NCBI GenBank assembly: GCA_023229685.1
Contig: JALNYT010000003.1
Span: forward strand, 170,062-234,061
Direction: 5' to 3'
From: Sulfuritalea sp.
GTDB lineage: Bacteria > Pseudomonadota > Gammaproteobacteria > Burkholderiales > Rhodocyclaceae
Length of the DNA stretch: 64,000 nt
Made by a program: the position numbers and the translations under genes. The notes under the pieces are model-generated. The model worked only from the letters and a program-made list of their open reading frames with translations, had not been told where the DNA came from and searched no databases. Below are positions 61,043 to 64,000 of the stretch, in pieces. How positions within the stretch are numbered: position 1 is the stretch's first letter; each line of letters begins with the position of its first letter.

Positions 61043-61441
61043 TCAGAACAGCTGCCGGTGTCGCAAGCGGGCCGGCGCGTGACTGAGCGCGACCGAGAAC
61101 GCGAGGACGAACCAGAACAGCGGCAGCCGCGCCGCCTCCGAGACCACCAGCAGCATCACCAGCGCCAGCTTGAGCAGCGTGCCCAGGCCCTTGGCCTGGC
61201 GAAAGTAGAAAGGATTTGCCCAGGCATCGAGGGCGACGATGCCGAGGCCCGAGACCAGCATCAACCCGCCCCAGCGCGGGGCACCGCCCATGCCGGCCAG
61301 TACCACCGCCGAAATCCCCGCCAGACCGGCGATGTGAAACACGCGCAGGACGTTGATCAGCAGTCCGCGCCCCGGAAAATCGCGATGGCCATCCTCGTCA
61401 CGCAAAGCGGGCTCGGATGCGAAAGTCGGCGCCGACGACAC
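61043..61441 (-). CDS. Hypothetical small integral membrane protein
   Basis: 132 residues from a GTG that overlaps ribD by 44 nt; a start within the overlap is the only option, as no later Met precedes the first helix. Three to four likely helices: LINVLRVFHIAGLAGISAVV, WGGLMLVSGLGIVALDAWA, LLKLALVMLLVVSEAARL and FWFVLAFSVALSHAPARL. Not recognised, though similar short betaproteobacterial membrane proteins exist next to riboflavin genes, from memory. It would be cotranscribed with glyA-nrdR-ribD. Confidence 0.6.
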   Translation of the reverse strand: MSSAPTFASEPALRDEDGHRDFPGRGLLINVLRVFHIAGLAGISAVVLAGMGGAPRWGGLMLVSGLGIVALDAWANPFYFRQAKGLGTLLKLALVMLLVVSEAARLPLFWFVLAFSVALSHAPARLRHRQLF

Positions 61442-62531
61442 GGCGCTCGATGATCTTCAGATGCCTGGCGCCGGCCAGGTCAGTGAGTTCCGCCAGGCCG
61501 AACATGCCACGCGCGGCATCACCTAGCAGAATCGGTGCCTGGTAGATCAGCAACTCGTCGACGCAGTTCTCGCGCAACAAGGAACCATTGAGCCGGGTGC
61601 CGGCTTCGGCCAGCACTTCGTTGACTCCACGCCGGCCGAGCTCAAGCAAAAGCCCGGCAAGGTCCACCTTGCCCTGCGCATTGGGCAGCAGCACGATCTC
61701 GGCGCCGCGCGCGCGCAGCGCTGCGGCGCGGCCAGCATCCTCCTGCGCCGCGGCGATCAGCACATTGCCGCCTTCCAGGACCGCAGCATCCAGCGGCGTC
61801 TCGAGCCGGCTGTCGATCACCACCTTGAGCGGCTGGCGCGCGGTCTGCACGTCACGCACGGTGAGTCGCGGGTTGTCGTCCCGCACCGTACCGATCCCGG
61901 TCAGCACGGCGCAGGAGCGCGCGCGCCAGGCATGGGCGTCACGGCGCGCTTCGGCCCCGGTAATCCATTGCGAGACGCCGTTGTTGAGCGCGGTCTTGCC
62001 ATCGAGACTGGCGGCCACTTTCAGCCGCAGCCAGGGCCGGCCGCGCGTCATGCGCGAAACGAAACCGATATTGAGCTCCTTCGCCTCGGCTGCCAGCAGG
62101 CCGCTGGCAACGTCGATCCCCGCAGCGGCCAGCTTCGCCATGCCCTGCCCCGCCACCATTGGATTCGGATCCTGCATCGCCACCACGACGCGGGCCAGCC
62201 CTGCCTCGATCAGCGCATCGGCGCAGGGTGGGGTGCGCCCGAAATGGCTGCAAGGCTCCAGCGTGACGTAAGCGGTGGCGCCCCGCGCCGTTGCCTGCCC
62301 GCGAAGCGGAATCCCAGGTACGCAGAGCGCGCCAGCGCCGACTATTGCCTGCAGCGCGCCAATTTCGGCGTGCGGCAGGCCGGCTTTCTCGTGCCAGCCT
62401 TCGCCGATGACGCCGCCATCCCTGACGATGACGCAGCCGACGCGGGGATTGGGCGTCGTGCTGAAAAGGCCGCGCTGCGCCAGTTGCAGGGCACGCGCCA
62501 TGAAGGTGTGATCGGCTGCCGAAAAGCTCAT
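61398..62531 (-). CDS. ribD: Bifunctional riboflavin biosynthesis deaminase/reductase RibD
   Basis: Second and third steps of riboflavin synthesis. 377 residues from ATG 62531. N-terminal deaminase domain (about 5-150) with zinc-binding HAEIGAL and PCSHFGRTPPCADALI; C-terminal reductase domain with RMTRGRPWLRLKVAASLDGK and GGAGTRL-like LAEAGTRLNGSLLRE. An upstream GTG (62549) would add six residues. It follows nrdR by 35 nt in the common glyA-nrdR-ribD order. Confidence 0.96.
   Translation of the reverse strand: MSFSAADHTFMARALQLAQRGLFSTTPNPRVGCVIVRDGGVIGEGWHEKAGLPHAEIGALQAIVGAGALCVPGIPLRGQATARGATAYVTLEPCSHFGRTPPCADALIEAGLARVVVAMQDPNPMVAGQGMAKLAAAGIDVASGLLAAEAKELNIGFVSRMTRGRPWLRLKVAASLDGKTALNNGVSQWITGAEARRDAHAWRARSCAVLTGIGTVRDDNPRLTVRDVQTARQPLKVVIDSRLETPLDAAVLEGGNVLIAAAQEDAGRAAALRARGAEIVLLPNAQGKVDLAGLLLELGRRGVNEVLAEAGTRLNGSLLRENCVDELLIYQAPILLGDAARGMFGLAELTDLAGARHLKIIERRVVGADFRIRARFA
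61422..61447. repeat. Copy of dispersed 25-bp motif at the ribD 3' end
   Basis: AAAGTCGGCGCCGACG followed by ACACGGCGCT, located where ribD and the membrane-protein gene overlap. The core differs at one position (CCGAC for CTGGC-type). Confidence 0.4.
62327..62346. repeat. Partial copy of dispersed 25-bp motif inside ribD
   Basis: GCGCGCCAGCGCCGACTATT carries the exact 12-mer core; the left half is not conserved. The coding strand reads IVGAGA. Confidence 0.4.
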
Positions 62532-62566
62532 GCGCGGCTCATGTGTCACAGTCGATCACGCGCCGT

Positions 62567-63040
62567 TCACGATTTGGCTCGAGGCTGCCGCGGCTTCTTG
62601 ATTTCGCGGATGGCCTCGGAAAATTCGTCGACGTCCTCGAAGTTGCGATACACCGAGGCAAAGCGGATATAGGCCACCTTGTCGAGCTTCTTCAGCTCGC
62701 GCATCACCAGTTCGCCGATGCGATCGGACGCCACCTCGCGCAGTGCCAGCTGCACCAGTTTTTCCTCGATGCGATCCAGCGCCAGGTCGATGCTTTCTGT
62801 GGTGACCGGGCGCTTTCTCATCGCCAGCATCATGCTGGCCTTGAGTTTGTCGCGGTCATACTCGGTGCGGCTGCCGTTCTTCTTCACTACCTGCGGCAAT
62901 TGGAGTTCGACCCGTTCGTAGGTGGTGAAGCGCTTGTCGCAGGCCAGACAACGACGACGACGACGTACCGTGTCGCCGTCCTCGTTTTCCCGGGTATCAA
63001 CTACCTGGGTATTCTCGTCGCCGCAGTAAGGGCATTTCAT
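62567..63040 (-). CDS. nrdR: Transcriptional repressor NrdR
   Basis: Zinc and ATP-cone repressor of ribonucleotide reductase genes. 157 residues from ATG 63040. Zinc ribbon MKCPYCGDENTQVVDTR with CLACDKRF, then an ATP-cone domain (VVKKNGSRTEYDRDKLKASM). Starts 5 nt after glyA stop and lies before ribD, a widely conserved order. Confidence 0.98.
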   Translation of the reverse strand: MKCPYCGDENTQVVDTRENEDGDTVRRRRRCLACDKRFTTYERVELQLPQVVKKNGSRTEYDRDKLKASMMLAMRKRPVTTESIDLALDRIEEKLVQLALREVASDRIGELVMRELKKLDKVAYIRFASVYRNFEDVDEFSEAIREIKKPRQPRAKS

Positions 63041-63045
63041 GGCGT

Positions 63046-64000
63046 TCAGCCATAGACAGGAAACTTCTTGCACAGGGTTGCCACTTCGCCGCGCACCCGC
63101 GCCAGTACCGTTTCGTCATGTGGCGCGTCGAGCACGTCGGCGATCAGATCGGCGACCTGTTCGGCTTCGATCTCGGTGAAGCCGCGGGTAGTCATGGCCG
63201 GCGTGCCGAGGCGGATGCCGGAGGTGACGAAGGGCTTTTGCGGATCGTTGGGGATGGCGTTCTTGTTGACCGTGATATGGGCGCGGCCCAAAGCGGCTTC
63301 GGCATCCTTGCCGGTAATGTTCTTGGCCTGCAGATCGACGAGGAACACATGCGACTCGGTGCGCCCGGAGACGATGCGCAGACCACGACCCTTTAATACC
63401 TTGGCCATGACCTGGGCGTTTTCAATCACCTGTTCCTGGTAGTCGCGGAACTCGGGCGCCATCGCTTCCTTGAAGGCGACGGCCTTGGCCGCGATGACAT
63501 GTTCCAGCGGGCCGCCCTGCAGGCCGGGAAAGATCGCCGAGTTGATCGCCTTTTCGTGTTCGGCGCGCATCAGGATCAGTCCGCCGCGCGGACCGCGCAG
63601 GGTCTTGTGCGTGGTCGAGGTCACGACGTCGGCATGCGGCACCGGGTTGGGGTAGAAGCCCGCAGCGACGAGACCGGCGTAGTGCGCCATGTCCACCATG
63701 AAGATGGCGCCGACCGCCTTTGCCACTTTGGCGAAGCGTTCGAAATCGATCCTCAGTGCATAAGCCGAGGCGCCGGCGATGATCAGCTTCGGCTTGTGCT
63801 CATGCGCCAGTCTTTCCATCTCCTCGTAGTCGATTTCTTCATTCTCATCGAGGCCGTAGGGCACGATCTTGAACCACTTGCCGGACATGTTCAGCGCCAT
63901 GCCATGGGTCAGGTGGCCGCCGGCGGCGAGGTTCATGCCGAGGACGGTGTCGCCGGGCTTGAGGAAAGCCATGAACACGGCCTGATTGGCCTGCGAACCG
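63046..64000 (-). CDS. glyA: Serine hydroxymethyltransferase GlyA (5' part cut by window)
   Basis: PLP enzyme that converts serine and tetrahydrofolate to glycine and methylene-tetrahydrofolate. About 318 C-terminal residues are visible; the frame runs open through the window edge (GSQANQAVFMAFLKPGD). The PLP lysine is in TSTTHKTLRGPRGG. The segment VDMAHYAGLVAAGFYPNPVP and the end ATLCKKFPVYG are typical. The N-terminal 100 or so residues lie outside. First gene of glyA-nrdR-ribD. Confidence 0.97.
   Translation of the reverse strand, partial: GSQANQAVFMAFLKPGDTVLGMNLAAGGHLTHGMALNMSGKWFKIVPYGLDENEEIDYEEMERLAHEHKPKLIIAGASAYALRIDFERFAKVAKAVGAIFMVDMAHYAGLVAAGFYPNPVPHADVVTSTTHKTLRGPRGGLILMRAEHEKAINSAIFPGLQGGPLEHVIAAKAVAFKEAMAPEFRDYQEQVIENAQVMAKVLKGRGLRIVSGRTESHVFLVDLQAKNITGKDAEAALGRAHITVNKNAIPNDPQKPFVTSGIRLGTPAMTTRGFTEIEAEQVADLIADVLDAPHDETVLARVRGEVATLCKKFPVYG

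Overview
The window reads as the chromosome of a GC-rich, autotrophic betaproteobacterium. A Rhodocyclales or Nitrosomonadales relative, such as a sulfur- or hydrogen-oxidising facultative autotroph, fits best. This rests on form II RuBisCO with CbbQ/CbbO, a proteasome homologue of the betaproteobacterial (BPH) type, and MSHA-type pili. The genus is an inference. Gene density is high, many neighbours overlap by 4 nt (ATGA or GTGA), and no rRNA, tRNA, CRISPR or intact insertion sequence was seen.

Layout. 1-5900: Calvin-cycle locus, cbbY-cbbM-cbbQ-cbbO on the minus strand (cbbO cut by the window edge), divergent from the regulator cbbR. 5999-8759: a two-gene unit of a TPR/beta-barrel outer-membrane protein and a secreted FecR-domain protein, read here as a possible Slam-like exporter with its cargo. 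9052-16251: housekeeping genes (peroxiredoxin-like protein, rsmE, a two-domain PPK2 kinase with a lysine-rich tail, argA, yggX, rpiA) and one unrecognised 561-aa protein. 16281-22929: pyruvate dehydrogenase operon aceE-aceF-BPH-lpdA, with the proteasome-like protease gene coupled between E2 and E3. 23129-26305: bioB-bioC plus a small coupled ORF, comF, and an unknown gene.

26341-46974: a roughly 20-kb MSHA pilus locus on the minus strand. In transcription order it is mshE, G, F-like, B, A, a PglL/Wzy-like transferase, C, D, O, P, an unknown membrane protein, mshQ, then mshI, a PilN-like gene, J, K, L, M, N. Prepilins, ATPase, platform protein, secretin and alignment proteins are present; no prepilin peptidase is in the window. 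47547-52593: a Csu-type chaperone-usher pilus operon with spore-coat-U-domain subunits, so two adhesive pili sit side by side. 52647-64000: housekeeping and redox genes (trmL, gpsA, an SH3 protein, secB, grxC, rhodanese, a BigR/SqrR-like repressor, gpmA, envC-like, ctpA, moeB/thiF-like, ribD, nrdR, glyA cut by the edge).

Two dispersed repeat families cross this gene order. One is a roughly 25-bp motif built around GCCAGCGCCGAC / GTCGGCGCTGGC, with 13 copies, inside genes and between them. The other is a roughly 79-bp inverted repeat of CACAGAG heptads, with two full copies and half an element inside the lpdA coding sequence. The best candidates for new biology are the Slam/FecR pair, the proteasome homologue in the pdh operon, and the 25-bp motif.
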